Shown: piece by piece, positions 35,325 through 44,584 of the stretch
Layout: each line of letters begins with the position of its first letter
Position numbering within the stretch: the stretch's first letter is position 1
Source: Galactobacter valiniphilus
GTDB taxonomy: Bacteria > Actinomycetota > Actinomycetes > Actinomycetales > Micrococcaceae
Length of the DNA stretch: 64,000 nt
Direction of reading: 5' to 3'
Assembly (NCBI RefSeq): GCF_003575975.1
Contig: NZ_QQXK01000010.1
Coordinates: 1 to 64,000 of the forward strand
Position numbers and translations under genes: made by a program
Notes under the pieces: model-generated
Database searches by the model: none
Told to the model about the DNA's origin: nothing
What the model saw: only the letters and a program-made list of their open reading frames with translations

Positions 35325-35330
35325 AGTTTA
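35325..35330 (-). promoter_or_regulatory. -10 box of the chorismate mutase gene
   Basis: TAAACT on the minus strand, 7 nt before the ATG at 35317. Confidence 0.4.
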
Positions 35331-35387
35331 GGGCGGGGAGGCCGCCCGGCGGCTCCACGTGACGCGCCAGCGCCCTCTGGCCCCGCC

Positions 35388-36530
35388 TCACACGGCGGCG
35401 TCGAGCGCCTCGGGGTTCCAGGCGGAGGAATGGGCGCTCGCGATGGTGGCCTGGCCCAGCACGCGGGTGCCGACGTAGAGCACCATGGATTGGCCGGGCG
35501 CCACGCCGCGCAGGGAGCCGGCCAGCTCGGCCTCCACGGCCGGCGCCCCGTCCCGCTCGGACCAGCGCACGCGCGCCGGAACGGGCTCCGCGTGGGCGCG
35601 CACCTGCACCAGCGCCTCGATCCACTCCCCCGTAGCCACGGCCGGGTGCGGAGCGCCGGCGTGCGAGGGGCGGATGCCCACGAGGCGGTCGACCTCGAGT
35701 AGCTCGCCCGGCCCCACGACCACGCGGTTCTCCTTGGGGCGCACCTGGAGGACGTAGCGCGGCTTGCCGTCTGGCGCCGGGTGCCCGATCGAGAGGCCCT
35801 TGCGCTGGCCCACCGTGAAGGCGTGGGCTCCCTGGTGCTCGCCGAGGTCGGTGCCGTCCTGGTCCACGATGCGCCCCGGCGTGAGCTCGATGCGCTCGGC
35901 GAGCCAACCGCGCGTGTCGCCGTCGGGGATGAAGCAGATGTCGTGCGAGTCGGGCTTGGCGGCCACGCCGAGCCCGCGCTCCTCGGCCTCGGCGCGCACG
36001 AGCGCCTTGCTCGGGGTGTCGGCGAGCGGGAACCAGCAGTGCTCCAGCTGATCCTCGCGCAGCACGCCGAGGACGTAGGACTGGTCCTTGGCGTCGTCGG
36101 CGGCGCGGTGCAGCTCCACGCGCCCGTCGGCGTCGCGCAGGACGGAGGCGTAGTGCCCCGTCACGACGGCGTCGAAGCCGAGCGCGATGGCGCGGTCCAG
36201 CAGCGCCTCGAACTTGATCTTCTCGTTGCAGCGCAGGCACGGGTTGGGCGTGCGGCCCGCCTCGTACTCCTCGACGAAGTTATCGACCACATCGGCCTTG
36301 AAGCGATCGGAGAAGTCCCACACGTAGAAGGGGATGCCGAGGGTGTCGCACGCGCGGAAGGCGTCGTTGGAGTCCTCGATGGTGCAGCAGCCGCGGCTTC
36401 CGGTGCGCAGCGTGCCGGGCATGCGCGAGAGCGCGAGGTGCACGCCGACCACCTCGTGACCGGCCTCTACGGCGCGGGCTGCCGCCACCGCCGAGTCAAC
36501 GCCGCCGCTCATGGCCGCCAGGATCTTCAT
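35388..36530 (-). CDS. mnmA: tRNA-specific 2-thiouridylase MnmA
   Basis: 380 residues; thiolates U34 of Glu, Gln and Lys tRNAs, using ATP to activate the base and a persulfide sulfur. The PP-loop is SGGVDS at residues 8-13. The two catalytic Cys are Cys98 (NPCLRC) and Cys199 (HDICF). The C-terminal beta domain is present. The ATG at 36530 has AAAGGACGG upstream at a long spacing, and the family N-terminus ([13 protein letters not shown]) begins there. The cysteine desulfurase gene upstream (36722-37915), on the same strand, would supply the sulfur. Confidence 0.96.
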   Translation of the reverse strand: MKILAAMSGGVDSAVAAARAVEAGHEVVGVHLALSRMPGTLRTGSRGCCTIEDSNDAFRACDTLGIPFYVWDFSDRFKADVVDNFVEEYEAGRTPNPCLRCNEKIKFEALLDRAIALGFDAVVTGHYASVLRDADGRVELHRAADDAKDQSYVLGVLREDQLEHCWFPLADTPSKALVRAEAEERGLGVAAKPDSHDICFIPDGDTRGWLAERIELTPGRIVDQDGTDLGEHQGAHAFTVGQRKGLSIGHPAPDGKPRYVLQVRPKENRVVVGPGELLEVDRLVGIRPSHAGAPHPAVATGEWIEALVQVRAHAEPVPARVRWSERDGAPAVEAELAGSLRGVAPGQSMVLYVGTRVLGQATIASAHSSAWNPEALDAAV

Positions 36531-36721
36531 GGCTTGGGTGCCGTCCTTTGATCTGCTGCTTCGCTTGGGCTGGAATCGCCCGCGCCGCGCACGGCGCACC
36601 CTTAATGGTGCGCGCTTTTGTCCGTCAGGGGAAACCCGGGCGCCCGGACCGGGCGCGGATCACACCCGGCACGACGGCGTGGCGTCGCCGAGCGGCGTCC
36701 GGCACGCCGGCGCGGCGTCGC

Positions 36722-37915
36722 CTAGCGCCGCCCCGCGGCGGGTCCCGCCGCCCGCGCGGCGGCGACGGCCGCAGGGAGGGCCGCGAGGAGCCGCTCGACG
36801 TCGTCCGCCGTGGTCGTTGCCCCGAGGCTGAAGCGCTGCACGCAGCGCGCGTCCGCCTCGCTGGCCCCCATGGCCATGAGCACGTGGGAGGGCCCAGCGA
36901 CGCCGGCCGTGCACGCGCTACCCGTGCTGGAGGCGATGCCGGCCATGTCCAGCATGAAGAGGATGGTGTCGCCCTCCGCTCCGGGGAAGGTGAAGTGGAC
37001 GGTGCCGGGCAGGAGGGCGGCCGGATCGCCTGGGCCGCTCAGGCGGGCCCCCTCCACCCCCGCGAGCACGCCGCCCACGAGGCGCTCCCGCAGGGCCGCG
37101 AGGCGCTCGCGTTCGGCCGCCAGGGCCTCGACGGCGGCGCGGGCCGCCGCCGCGAAGGCGAGCGCTCCCACCACGTTGAGCGTCCCCGAGCGCAGGGAGC
37201 GCTCGTGGCCGCCGCCGTGCTGCAGGGGAACGGGCTGCTGGTCGCGGCGCAGGATCAGCGCGCCGATGCCCACGGGTCCGCCGAGCTTGTGGGCGCTGAT
37301 GGCAGCCGAGCTCAGGCCGGGCGTGGTCAGGTCGATCCGTACGTGGCCCAGGGCCTGGACGGCGTCGGAGTGCAGCGGGACGCCCGCCTCGGCGGAGGCC
37401 GCGGCGGCCCACGGCACGGGCTGCACCACGCCCACCTCGTTGTTGGCCCACATGAGCGTGGAGAGCGCCAGGGTCGGCCCGTGCTCGGCGAGCGCGCGCT
37501 CCCACGAGGCGCGCTCGAGCAGCCCGTCCGGCGTGAGGTCGGCAAGGTGCAACGTGGCACCCTCGTGGTCAACGAGCCACTGGGCCGTGTCGAGGACGGC
37601 GTGGTGCTCGGCCCCCGTGAGCAGGATGCCGCGGGCCTGCGGATCGCGCGCGGTGCGGGCCCAGAAGGTGCCCTTGAGCGCGAGGTTGTCCGATTCGGTC
37701 CCGCCGGAGGTGAAGAGGATCTCCGAGGGGTGGACCCCGATCGCCGCGGCGAGGCCCTCGCGGGCCTCCTCGACGAGGCGGTGCGCGGTGCGTCCGGGCC
37801 CGTGCAGGGAGCTGGGGTTGCCCACGAGGCCGAGGTGTTCGATCATCGCCTCCCGCGCCGCCGGTGACAGGGGGGTGGTGGCTGCGTGGTCGAGGTAGAC
37901 GGGGCTCTGGGACAC
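36722..37915 (-). CDS. Cysteine desulfurase (IscS/NifS type)
   Basis: 397 residues; PLP enzyme that moves sulfur from cysteine onto its own Cys. The PLP Lys is Lys210 (SAHKLGGP) and the active Cys is Cys335 (STGSACTAG) on a short loop. The order cysteine desulfurase then mnmA is common in actinobacteria and supports a role in tRNA thiolation. The GTG at 37915 has TAGACT exactly 6 nt upstream (37922-37927), so the mRNA is likely leaderless. It is divergent from the FolP-like gene. The last residues are Ala/Arg-rich. Confidence 0.93.
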   Translation of the reverse strand: MSQSPVYLDHAATTPLSPAAREAMIEHLGLVGNPSSLHGPGRTAHRLVEEAREGLAAAIGVHPSEILFTSGGTESDNLALKGTFWARTARDPQARGILLTGAEHHAVLDTAQWLVDHEGATLHLADLTPDGLLERASWERALAEHGPTLALSTLMWANNEVGVVQPVPWAAAASAEAGVPLHSDAVQALGHVRIDLTTPGLSSAAISAHKLGGPVGIGALILRRDQQPVPLQHGGGHERSLRSGTLNVVGALAFAAAARAAVEALAAERERLAALRERLVGGVLAGVEGARLSGPGDPAALLPGTVHFTFPGAEGDTILFMLDMAGIASSTGSACTAGVAGPSHVLMAMGASEADARCVQRFSLGATTTADDVERLLAALPAAVAAARAAGPAAGRR

Positions 37916-37921
37916 GCCCCC

Positions 37922-37927
37922 AGTCTA
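37922..37927 (-). promoter_or_regulatory. -10 box of the cysteine desulfurase gene (leaderless)
   Basis: TAGACT on the minus strand, 6 nt before the GTG at 37915. Confidence 0.5.
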
Positions 37928-38028
37928 TCGGCGCGGCCGCGGCACCTGTGGGTGAAGATGGTGGCCTCGGCGCCGTCCGGCCCGGCGGTTGCCTGTCAGC
38001 AAGTCCTCCCCGAGGAGCGTGGATCACC

Positions 38029-38931
38029 GTGTACCTCCCCCCGTTGCGTCAAGCTGTGCGCACGCTCGGCGAACACACCATCGACTTCTCGCGGCGCATC
38101 GTGGTCATGGCGATCATCAACCGGACCCCCGATTCCTTCTTCGACGCCGGGGCGACCTTCGCCCTCGATAAGGCGGTCGGGGCGGCACTGGCTGCCGAGG
38201 CGGCCGGCGCCGAGTGGGTCGACATCGGCGGGGTGCCCTTTGCGCCTGGCCCACCGCTTCCGTGGCAGGAGGAGGCCGAACGCGTCGCCCCGGTCGTGGC
38301 GGGGCTGCGATCGGCCGGGGGCAGGGCCATCGTCTCCGTCGACACCTTCGATCACCGGGTCGCCGAGGCCGCGCTCGCGGCGGGCGCCACCGTCGTCAAC
38401 GACACCACGGGCCTCTCCGACCCCGAGCTGGCCCCGCTCGTGGCCGAGCGCGGAGCCCACCTCGTCCTCACCCACTCCCTCGCCGCCCCGCGCACGGTCT
38501 ACCCTCGACCGCACTACGACGACGTGGTTCACGAGGTGAGGGCCTTCCTGGAGGAGCGCATCGAGCGCGCGCTCGCGGCCGGCGTCCCCGAGGAGCGGCT
38601 CATCATCGACCCCGGGCACGACCTCAACAAGAACACGCTGCACTCGCTCGAGCTCACCCGGCGGCTCCCCGAGCTCGCAGCCCTCGGCCTGCCCCTCCTG
38701 GCCGCCGTCTCCAACAAGGACTTCATCGGCGAGGTGCTCGAACTGCCCAAGGCCCAGCGCCTCGCCGGTTCGCTCGCCGCCGCGACCGTGTGTGCCGAGG
38801 GCGGAGCGCGCATCCTGCGCATGCACCACGTGGCGGAGTCCGTGAGCGCCGCGCGGATGATCGAGGCGATCCAGGGCTGGCGCGAGCCGGCCTACCTGCT
38901 GCACAACCAGGGCGAGATCAACCTGCCCTGA
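38029..38931 (+). CDS. Dihydropteroate synthase-like protein (FolP family)
   Basis: 300 residues of the DHPS TIM-barrel family. Motifs are INRTPDSFFDAG (normally N-x-TPDSFSDGG), a DIGGVPFAPG segment, VSVDTFDHRVAEAAL, and DPGHDLNKNT where standard DHPS has DPGxGFxKT. The substitutions and the HHVAES ending resemble the FolP2-type paralogues of actinobacteria, some of which lack DHPS activity; this is family knowledge. The GTG at 38029 has GAGGAG upstream. The following gene is a RibD-like reductase. I would not assign sulfonamide-target function from this sequence alone. Confidence 0.75.
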   Translation: MYLPPLRQAVRTLGEHTIDFSRRIVVMAIINRTPDSFFDAGATFALDKAVGAALAAEAAGAEWVDIGGVPFAPGPPLPWQEEAERVAPVVAGLRSAGGRAIVSVDTFDHRVAEAALAAGATVVNDTTGLSDPELAPLVAERGAHLVLTHSLAAPRTVYPRPHYDDVVHEVRAFLEERIERALAAGVPEERLIIDPGHDLNKNTLHSLELTRRLPELAALGLPLLAAVSNKDFIGEVLELPKAQRLAGSLAAATVCAEGGARILRMHHVAESVSAARMIEAIQGWREPAYLLHNQGEINLP

Positions 38932-38997
38932 GCCGCGGATCCGCTCTCGGCGATGCGGCTTCGGGCCGGGCCCGGCGCTGATCTACCCTTGGTTGCC

Positions 38998-39753
38998 ATG
39001 CGCAGACTTCTCCCGACGCACCCGTCCCCGGCCGCCGAGCTGAGCGACGAGGAGCTGCTGGCCGACGCCGCCGCGCCGGCCGGCGACGGCGTCTTCGTGC
39101 GCTTCAACATGGTCACCTCCCTCGACGGGGTGGGGGTGCTCGACGGCGCATCCGCCGGCTTGGGCACGTCGGCCGACCGCCGCCTCTTCCCCCGCCTGCG
39201 CGCCGTGAGCGACGCGATCGTGGTGGGCTCCGGGACCGTGCGCGCCGAGGGCTACGAGGGCGAGCTGCTCCCGCCGGAGCTGCGGGCGTGGCGCACACAG
39301 CACGGGCTCGCCGAGCGCCCGGTCACCGTGATCCTGAGCGCCAGGGCCTCCCTCTCCCCCGAGGCCCCCGTCTTCTCCTCCTCCCCCGGCCCCCTCCTGC
39401 TCCTCGTCGGCGCCGACGCCCCGGCCGAGCGCGTGGCGGCCCTGCGCGCCGTGGCCGAGGTCCAGGCACTCGCCTCGCTCGAACCGGACGCCGTGAGCGC
39501 CGCGTTGCTCGCCCGCGGGCTGCGCCACCTGCACCACGAGGGAGGCCCGCGCGTGCTGCGCGACTACCTCGCCGCCGGCGCCGTCGACTCGCTCTGCCTC
39601 ACGCTCTCGCCGCTGCTCGCCCCCGGCCGCCCCGCGGCCGGGATCGACTCGAGCGGCGACGCCGCGGCCCCCGCCTGGATGAGCCTGCACCGCCTCTACG
39701 AGCAGGACTCGACCCTCCTCGCCGACTACCGCCCGGGGGCGAGTCGCGCGTGA
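38998..39753 (+). CDS. RibD C-terminal-like pyrimidine reductase family protein
   Basis: 251 residues with the dihydrofolate-reductase-like fold of RibD C-terminal domains: VRFNMVTSLDGVG, then LFPRLRAVSDAIVVGSGTVR, and HHEGGPRVLRDYLAAG. Typical members reduce the ribosyl chain of a riboflavin intermediate, but many stand-alone copies in actinobacteria have no proven substrate. The ATG at 38998 has TACCCT 8 nt upstream (38984-38989) and no ribosome binding site, so it may be leaderless. Its stop overlaps the next GTG start (39750-39753), which couples it to the J-domain gene. Confidence 0.8.
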   Translation: MRRLLPTHPSPAAELSDEELLADAAAPAGDGVFVRFNMVTSLDGVGVLDGASAGLGTSADRRLFPRLRAVSDAIVVGSGTVRAEGYEGELLPPELRAWRTQHGLAERPVTVILSARASLSPEAPVFSSSPGPLLLLVGADAPAERVAALRAVAEVQALASLEPDAVSAALLARGLRHLHHEGGPRVLRDYLAAGAVDSLCLTLSPLLAPGRPAAGIDSSGDAAAPAWMSLHRLYEQDSTLLADYRPGASRA

Positions 39754-40658
39754 GCCGGGGCATGGAGGAGGACTACTACGTGGTGCTCGGGGTGGACCCC
39801 GGCGCCGAGGCGGCCCGGATCAGGCGCGCCTTCCGCAAGCTCTCGCGCGAGCATCATCCCGACCTGGGCGGAGACCGCCTGAGCTACGAGCGCATCACCG
39901 TGGCCTACGCCGTGCTCGCCGACGACGCGCGGCGCCGAGCCTACGACTCACTGCGCTCCACGGGGCGCCACGTCGCCGGGGCCCCGGCCCCGGCCGGCGA
40001 GGCGGGCACCCGAGGCGCCGCCGCGCCGTCGTCCGCTCCCCGCAACGGCGCGGGCGCCAAGCGCGCGCCCAAGCCGGTGCGAGTCATCGGCGAGGGCCCG
40101 GGCTCCGCCGCCCAGGCCTCGGTGCCGTTGCACGGCGCCGTGCCCAAGCGCGGGCTACTCGATCGCACGCGCGATGCCCGCACCGCCGCCCTGCGCGAAC
40201 TGCTGCGCCTCGTCTCCCGCGAGCTGCCTGCCACGCGGGCCGTGCTTGGCGTGGACCTGCCAGGCGCCGGGCGCCACGACGCCGTGCTCCTGGCCGGCGG
40301 CCGCGCCGTCGTCGTCGACGTGATGCCCACGCCCGACACGGCGCACGCCTGGGACGGGCGCACCCTGCGCGTGGGCGGCAAGGTCGCCACGCTGCCCAAC
40401 GTCACGGGTGCCGCCGGCGCGCTCGAACGCGCAGCGGGCGGAACCCGAGCCGAGGGCCTCGTGCTGCTCGTGACCGCCCCGCCCGACGGCTTCCGCCCCG
40501 TGGTCGACCGCGTGGGACCGGTCCACGCGCCCGACGGCCCGGCCAACCTGGTCCGCGCCGCCGAGCGCGTCACGACGTTCCTGGCCGGGGGGAATCAGCA
40601 CGACGCCGTCGACCTCGGCGTGCTCGCCCGCGTCCTGGCCTTGGCGACTCACCGCTGA
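39750..40658 (+). CDS. J-domain (DnaJ-like) protein
   Basis: 302 residues. The J domain is at the N-terminus (about 7-70) with the HPD tripeptide at 36-38, so it can stimulate a DnaK-type chaperone. It has no Gly/Phe-rich region, zinc fingers or DnaJ C-terminal domains. A Pro/Ala-rich linker leads to a C-terminal alpha/beta region (about 150-300; LLAGGRAVVVDVMP and GLVLLVTAPPDG) that might be a nuclease- or NERD-like fold, which is uncertain. The GTG at 39750 is chosen because it overlaps the previous stop; an ATG at 39762 is also possible. Confidence 0.78.
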   Translation: MSRGMEEDYYVVLGVDPGAEAARIRRAFRKLSREHHPDLGGDRLSYERITVAYAVLADDARRRAYDSLRSTGRHVAGAPAPAGEAGTRGAAAPSSAPRNGAGAKRAPKPVRVIGEGPGSAAQASVPLHGAVPKRGLLDRTRDARTAALRELLRLVSRELPATRAVLGVDLPGAGRHDAVLLAGGRAVVVDVMPTPDTAHAWDGRTLRVGGKVATLPNVTGAAGALERAAGGTRAEGLVLLVTAPPDGFRPVVDRVGPVHAPDGPANLVRAAERVTTFLAGGNQHDAVDLGVLARVLALATHR

Positions 40659-40686
40659 GGTGTCGTGACCAAGCCGTGACCATCGC

Positions 40687-40692
40687 TAGACT
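40687..40692 (+). promoter_or_regulatory. -10 box of trmL (leaderless)
   Basis: TAGACT, 6 nt before the GTG at 40699. A GTGACC (40665-40670) lies 16 bp upstream as a possible -35. Confidence 0.55.
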
Positions 40693-40698
40693 GAACGT

Positions 40699-41178
40699 GT
40701 GTTCCGCATCGTCTTTCATACCCCCGAAATTCCCGGCAATACCGGCAATGCGATCCGCCTTGCCGCCGTCACGGGCGCGGAGCTGCATCTGGTGGAGCCC
40801 CTCGGCTTCGATCTCTCCGACACCAAGCTGCGCCGCGCCGGCCTCGACTACCACGACCTGGCCGTCGTCACCGTGCACCCCTCGCTCGACGCGTGCTTCG
40901 AGGCCCTGGGCCCCGGGCGCGTCCTGGCCTTCGAACCGGACGGCACCGTGGGCCACACCGAGATCAGCTACCGCGAGGACGACATCCTGCTCTTCGGCAA
41001 GGAGTCCACGGGGCTGAACGAGGCCGAGCGCGCCCACCCGCGCATCGACGAACTCGTCTACCTGCCCATGCGGCCCTCGCGCCGCTCCCTCAACCTGGCC
41101 AACTCGGCCTCGATCGCCCTGTACGAGGCCTGGCGCCAGCTGGACTTCGCCGGTGCTTCCGCGCCGCACAGCGCGTAG
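40699..41178 (+). CDS. trmL: tRNA (cytidine(34)-2'-O)-methyltransferase TrmL
   Basis: 159 residues, SPOUT methyltransferase that methylates the ribose of wobble C34 or U34 in Leu tRNAs. FHTPEIPGNTGNAIRL at residues 5-20, FGKESTGL (about 99-106) and the knot region YLPMRPSRRSLNLANSASI-like residues near 122-140 are all in place. The length is usual. The start is supported by the leaderless promoter at 40687. It is followed by the RskA-like membrane protein gene, 15 bp downstream. Confidence 0.95.
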   Translation: MFRIVFHTPEIPGNTGNAIRLAAVTGAELHLVEPLGFDLSDTKLRRAGLDYHDLAVVTVHPSLDACFEALGPGRVLAFEPDGTVGHTEISYREDDILLFGKESTGLNEAERAHPRIDELVYLPMRPSRRSLNLANSASIALYEAWRQLDFAGASAPHSA

Positions 41179-41193
41179 AGAAAAGGAAGCAAG

Positions 41194-41826
41194 ATGAGCA
41201 TCCCTTCCCCCGCAGAGGGCAACGACGGGCTGCACGGCCTTGACCTGCTCGACGACGTCGCCGACGAGGAGACGAGCCGCCTGCGCCGCGGGCCGGCCCG
41301 CTGGCTCTTTGTGCTCGCCGGCATCGTGGTGCTGGTCCTCGCGATCGTGGGCATCACCTCGTTGACCGCCGATCCGGCAGCGAGCCGCGCCAACACGGCC
41401 CTGGCCAAGGAGGTCCGCGAGGCCAAGGACGCCACGGCGTTGAGCGTGGACGCTCCCTCCGGCCGCGTCCACCTCGTCTACTCCGTCTCCAAGGACGCCT
41501 ACGCCGTGCAGCTGGAGGGCCTGCCTGCCGCCCCCAGCAACATGGAGTACCAGGTGGCGGTGACCACCAACTCGCTCGGCCAGACCATGGACATCGCCGG
41601 GCTCATGGGACGCGATCCCCAGGACACCTGGTTCGGCTTCTCCGGGCTCAAGGACGTCGTCGCCGTGCACGTGACCCAGGTGGCCGCCGGCGGGGAGCAG
41701 TCCCCCGGTGCCGACGATCTGGCCGAGTTCGTCCTGCAGGGCGAGCCCGCGCAGGAGGGTGCCGAGGAGGAAAACGGGACGGCGCCGACGCAGATCACCG
41801 AGGGCGACACCACGTCCGTGGAATAG
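41194..41826 (+). CDS. Membrane protein with RskA-like anti-sigma C-terminal domain
   Basis: 210 residues. A cytosolic acidic N-terminus (about 1-34) precedes one transmembrane helix (about 35-58, VLVLAIVGITSL at its end) and an extracellular domain, whose central part (SGRVHLVYS ... GLPAAPSNMEYQVAV) resembles the RskA C-terminal domain of anti-sigma factors. The N-terminal region lacks the usual zinc-binding motif of anti-sigma factors. No sigma factor gene is next to it. The ATG has AAGGAAG upstream. It may sense or transmit envelope signals; that is inference. Confidence 0.65.
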   Translation: MSIPSPAEGNDGLHGLDLLDDVADEETSRLRRGPARWLFVLAGIVVLVLAIVGITSLTADPAASRANTALAKEVREAKDATALSVDAPSGRVHLVYSVSKDAYAVQLEGLPAAPSNMEYQVAVTTNSLGQTMDIAGLMGRDPQDTWFGFSGLKDVVAVHVTQVAAGGEQSPGADDLAEFVLQGEPAQEGAEEENGTAPTQITEGDTTSVE

Positions 41827-41845
41827 CCGCCGGCCCAGACACGCG

Positions 41846-41883
41846 AGAGGGGGAGGGAACCGATGACGGTTCCCTCCCCCTCT
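41846..41883. terminator. Bidirectional terminator
   Basis: Perfect 16-bp stem (41846-41861 with 41868-41883), 6-nt loop and a short T-rich tail on the plus strand, between the RskA-like gene and the PIG-L gene. Confidence 0.88.
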
Positions 41884-41911
41884 TGTTGCTGTGGCGTGGG
41901 CCGCGGACCGG

Positions 41912-42727
41912 CTAGAAGCCGGCGATCGTCTGCGCCGTGTTGACCTCGGTGGCGTGGAAGGCCTCGGCCGCCACGTCGGGGCCCAGGCCGCCGCGCTCCC
42001 CCTGCGCGCGCAGCTGGCGCGTCACGAAGGACTCCATGGCCGCGACGTCGGGGTGCTGGCTCAGGTGCGAGCGCAGGGCGGTGAGCTTGGTGGGCAGCTG
42101 CTCACTCACGTCGACGAACCGGTTCTCGCGGGCCGCCGGGGCCCCGTAGAACCAGAGGTGCCGCAGGCGGTACGCGTGCAGCCCCTCCTCCTCCAGCTCG
42201 GGGTAGGCGAAGGGGTTCTCGAGCGCCGGGTAGACGGCGCGCGCGACGATCTCGCCGCAGGCCAGGTGATCGGGATGGGAGCGCTGATAGCGCTCGTAGT
42301 CCCGCTCCGGGTGCGGGGCCAGGACGAGCTGGGGACCCAGCTCGCGCAGGACCCGCACGACGTCGCGCTGGAGCCGATCGCTCGGCGCCAGGTGGCCGTC
42401 GGCCTCCTCCCAGACGCGCACCGAGAGCGCGCCGACGGCGCGCGCCGCGGCCTCCTGCTCAGCCCGGCGGGTGTCCTCCAGACCCAAGCGCTCTGCGGGG
42501 TCGAAACCGCCAGCGTCGCCCTTGGTCATGACCACGAAGTGCACGGCGACCCCGGCGGCCGCCCAGCGGGCGAGCGTGCCGGAGGCCCCGAAGTCGATGT
42601 CGTCCGGGTGCGCGCCGAAGGCCACGACCGTGTCCACGGCGTCCGGGACGTCCGCGGCCAGCAGGGCCTTAAGCAGGGGCGGCCGCCGGTCCAGGGGACG
42701 GGCGGCCGCGGTGTTCTGCTCGTTCAT
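41912..42727 (-). CDS. PIG-L family deacetylase
   Basis: 271 residues; zinc-dependent deacetylase of the PIG-L/MshB/Mca superfamily. AHPDD (about 39-43) supplies the catalytic Asp and metal ligands, and HPDH (about 145-148) the third. MshB and Mca act in mycothiol chemistry, but this one is placed with electron transfer flavoprotein genes, so its substrate may differ. The ATG at 42727 overlaps the etfA stop by 4 nt (42724-42727), which shows coupling to that operon. Confidence 0.85.
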   Translation of the reverse strand: MNEQNTAAARPLDRRPPLLKALLAADVPDAVDTVVAFGAHPDDIDFGASGTLARWAAAGVAVHFVVMTKGDAGGFDPAERLGLEDTRRAEQEAAARAVGALSVRVWEEADGHLAPSDRLQRDVVRVLRELGPQLVLAPHPERDYERYQRSHPDHLACGEIVARAVYPALENPFAYPELEEEGLHAYRLRHLWFYGAPAARENRFVDVSEQLPTKLTALRSHLSQHPDVAAMESFVTRQLRAQGERGGLGPDVAAEAFHATEVNTAQTIAGF

Positions 42728-43662
42728 GCCCGGCGACGCTCGATCTCCGCGGCGGCCTGCGGCAGCACGTCCTCGAGGCGTCCGACGATGCCGAGATCGG
42801 CGATCTCGAAGATCGGGGCGTCCTCGTCCGTGTTGACGGCCACGATGGTGCCCGAGGTGCGCATGCCGGCCAGGTGCTGGACGGCGCCCGAGATGCCGGC
42901 AGCGACATAGAGCTGCGGCGAGACGGTCTTGCCCGTCTGGCCCACCTGCAGCTCGTGCCCCACCCACCCGGCGTCGGCCGCCACGCGGGAGGCACCCACG
43001 GCGGCACCGAGGGCGTCGGCCAGGGTCTCGACGGCGGCGAAGTCGCCGTCCGTGCCGCGACCGCCGGAGACGACGACGCTCGCGTCGGCCACCTCGGGGC
43101 GGCCGCCGCGGGCGCGTTGCGTGCGCGAGGTGATGACGGCGCCGGAGCGCGCGGGCACCTCGATGCTCGAGAGCTGCGCCTCGGCGGGGGCCGGCGCCGC
43201 GGCGGGGGCCTGGGCGCCGGACTTCAGGGTGATGAAGACCGTGGGCGTCGTGGCCTGGGCCTGCGAACGACCGGAGCCGGCCAGGACCGACTTCGTAACG
43301 CGCAGGTCCTCGCCGAGCGCCGTGGCGCCCGTGATGATCCCGGACTCCGAGAGCGCGGCGGCGCGGGCCAGGACCTCGGTCTCACGCGGCGTGGCCGTGG
43401 AGAGGACGGCGCGCGGGCCGAGCTCGCGCACGGCGGCCAGGAGCGCGTCGGCCTGGGCGAGCGCGAGCGACGTCGAGGCATCGCTCGCGGGGGCGAGGAC
43501 CCGCGCGACGCCGAGCGCCCCGAGCGCCGACACGGCGGCGGCGGACGGAGCGGTGCCGAGGACGACGGTGGCGTCGCCGAGGCCGAGGCCGGCGGCGATC
43601 AGCTCGCGCTGGGCCGCGCCGGGGGCCTCGCCGAGGGCGTCGAAGTAAACAATGGTGCTCAT
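42724..43662 (-). CDS. etfA: Electron transfer flavoprotein alpha subunit
   Basis: 312 residues; partner of EtfB in an FAD-containing heterodimer that passes electrons from acyl-CoA and other dehydrogenases to the respiratory chain. The N-terminal domain is divergent and Ala-rich. The C-terminal FAD domain is clear: [10 protein letters not shown] (about 198-207), then [25 protein letters not shown], and [25 protein letters not shown] (these in parts). It starts 12 nt after the etfB stop and is coupled to the PIG-L gene. Confidence 0.94.
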   Translation of the reverse strand: MSTIVYFDALGEAPGAAQRELIAAGLGLGDATVVLGTAPSAAAVSALGALGVARVLAPASDASTSLALAQADALLAAVRELGPRAVLSTATPRETEVLARAAALSESGIITGATALGEDLRVTKSVLAGSGRSQAQATTPTVFITLKSGAQAPAAAPAPAEAQLSSIEVPARSGAVITSRTQRARGGRPEVADASVVVSGGRGTDGDFAAVETLADALGAAVGASRVAADAGWVGHELQVGQTGKTVSPQLYVAAGISGAVQHLAGMRTSGTIVAVNTDEDAPIFEIADLGIVGRLEDVLPQAAAEIERRRA

Positions 43663-43674
43663 GCTGTGCCCGCC

Positions 43675-44490
43675 TTAGATGAGGTTTCGCTCGGCCAGGA
43701 AATCGACGAGAGCCACGCCGGCCTGCCCGTCGTCCACGATGACGCGGCCAGCGGCGCGCGCCGGGGCGTCGCCCGCCTCGAGGACGCTCACGCCGGAGCC
43801 CGCCGCTCCCACGAGCGCGGCATCGAGGCCGAGCTCGGCCAGGCTCAGGGTCTGCACCGGCCTCTTGCGGGCGCCGAGGATGGACTTAAAGTTGGGGTAG
43901 CGCGGCTCGTTGGCCTGATCGGTCACCGAGAGCACCGCGGGAAGCGTGGCGCGCAGCTGCAGCACCTCGGCATCCTCGTCGCGGCGTGCGCTGAGCGTCG
44001 TGGCGTCCTCCGAGACCGAGACATCGCCCGAGGCGAGGGTCAGCTGCGGCCAGCCCAGGCGGGCGGCCAGCATCGAGGGGAGCACGCCCGTCTCGGCGTC
44101 GGTCGAGCTCATGCCCGTGACCACGACGTCGGGGGCGAGGCGACGCACCGCAGCCTCGAGAACGCGCGAGGTGGCCAGCGCGTCCGAGCCGGCGATCGCG
44201 TCGTCGCTCACGTGGACGCCGCTCGCGGCGCCCATCTGCAACGCCTTCTTCACGGCGGCGGAGGCCTCCGGCCGCCCGATCGTCAGCACGGTGACGGGGG
44301 AAACCTTCTCGCCCCCGTGCGCCTCGCTGATCTCGAGGGCGGTCTCCACCGCGTACTCATCCAGCTCGGAGAGGATGGATTCCTCCCGCACGAGGCGGTT
44401 GTCCGGGCCAAAGTGCCGCGGGAACTGGGCGTCCGGCACGTACTTCACCAGGACGAGCACCTTCAGGGGTGCTCCCGATGACTTACTCAT
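43675..44490 (-). CDS. etfB: Electron transfer flavoprotein beta subunit
   Basis: 271 residues. KVLVLVKYVPDA at the N-terminus, then LSELDEYAVETALEI, GMSSTDAETGVLPSMLA and the C-terminal NFKSILGARKRPVQTLSLAELG (in parts) give the ETF beta/FixA family. It binds AMP in the mature complex. The ATG at 44490 has AAAGGAAA upstream; it is the first gene of the etfB-etfA-PIG-L unit. A 95-bp gap separates it from the HtrA-like gene on the same strand. Confidence 0.95.
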   Translation of the reverse strand: MSKSSGAPLKVLVLVKYVPDAQFPRHFGPDNRLVREESILSELDEYAVETALEISEAHGGEKVSPVTVLTIGRPEASAAVKKALQMGAASGVHVSDDAIAGSDALATSRVLEAAVRRLAPDVVVTGMSSTDAETGVLPSMLAARLGWPQLTLASGDVSVSEDATTLSARRDEDAEVLQLRATLPAVLSVTDQANEPRYPNFKSILGARKRPVQTLSLAELGLDAALVGAAGSGVSVLEAGDAPARAAGRVIVDDGQAGVALVDFLAERNLI

Positions 44491-44584
44491 CGTTTCCTTT
44501 CCACTTCCGTCGATTTCGGCGCCGGCACAGGCACGGGCGCCCTCACACACGGTTTCCCCATGATATCCGCGTTGGGCAGGGCGG

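Noticed and set aside
36666..36722. Imperfect 24-bp direct repeat next to the cysteine desulfurase stop
   Set aside because: Low-complexity CGGC-rich sequence that partly overlaps the gene end; no sign of a mobile element or regulator site.
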